5,383 nucleotides of DNA from an uncultured Micrococcales bacterium. GTDB taxonomy: Bacteria > Actinomycetota > Actinomycetes > S36-B12 > GCA-2699445. The DNA lies in assembly GCA_903915555.1 (NCBI GenBank), contig CAIWTL010000312.1, positions 1-5,383 on the forward strand. Reading direction: 5' to 3'. The translations under genes were made by a program, and so were the position numbers. The notes under the pieces are model-generated. The model did no database searches. It had not been told where the DNA came from and was given only the letters and a program-made list of their open reading frames with translations. Positions 5,338 to 5,383 of the stretch are shown here, one piece after another (positions within the stretch are counted from its first letter, which is position 1; each line of letters starts with the position of its first letter).

Positions 5338-5383
5338 CAGCGAGTCGGCTTCCCACCGTGGCAGCCGGGCGGGAGGCGGTTCA

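Noticed and set aside
5320..5383. End of an upstream minus-strand gene (a frame reading TASRPAATVGSRLAEAGSPA before a stop)
   Set aside because: The same frame has a TGA at the window edge (5381-5383), leaving only 20 codons without a start. The other frames give no convincing coding end.

Overview
The window is very GC-rich, uses GTG as well as ATG starts, has strong AGGAGG-type ribosome binding sites and compact divergent or convergent gene pairs, and carries families common in Actinomycetota (Pr6Pr and DUF805 membrane proteins). It looks like chromosomal DNA of a high-GC actinobacterium. The genus cannot be resolved from this stretch. I see no transposase, integrase, CRISPR array, rRNA or origin.

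Layout from left to right. (1) Positions 1-598, minus strand: the N-terminal 199 residues of a membrane-anchored or secreted alpha/beta-hydrolase (lipase/esterase type), cut by the window edge. (2) A 90-base divergent promoter region. (3) Positions 689-1469, plus strand: a tight two-gene operon with 1 base between the genes. It encodes a 101-residue HicA-like small protein and a 157-residue protein resembling the bacterial eRF1-domain-2 family ('translational machinery protein'). (4) Positions 1510-2328, minus strand: a six-helix Pr6Pr-family membrane protein, convergent with the operon. (5) Positions 2479-2554: tRNA-Thr(CGU) with encoded CCA. Its -10 box lies in an 18-base inverted repeat. 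(6) Positions 2726-4711, plus strand: a 661-residue exported protein with its own extended -10 promoter. It combines a Het-C-like (zinc phospholipase C fold) domain, an aegerolysin-like beta-sandwich domain, a charged linker and a small cysteine-containing C-terminal module. (7) Positions 4848-5264, minus strand: a small DUF805 membrane protein, convergent with the exported protein.

The two parts most worth attention are the three-module exported protein, whose architecture suggests a secreted membrane-active enzyme or toxin, and the HicA-like/eRF1-like operon, which suggests an RNA or ribosome quality-control pair. Both functional readings are inferences from motifs read by eye; no database search was possible. 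The remaining genes look like ordinary single-gene units, and I see no evidence that they work with these two systems.
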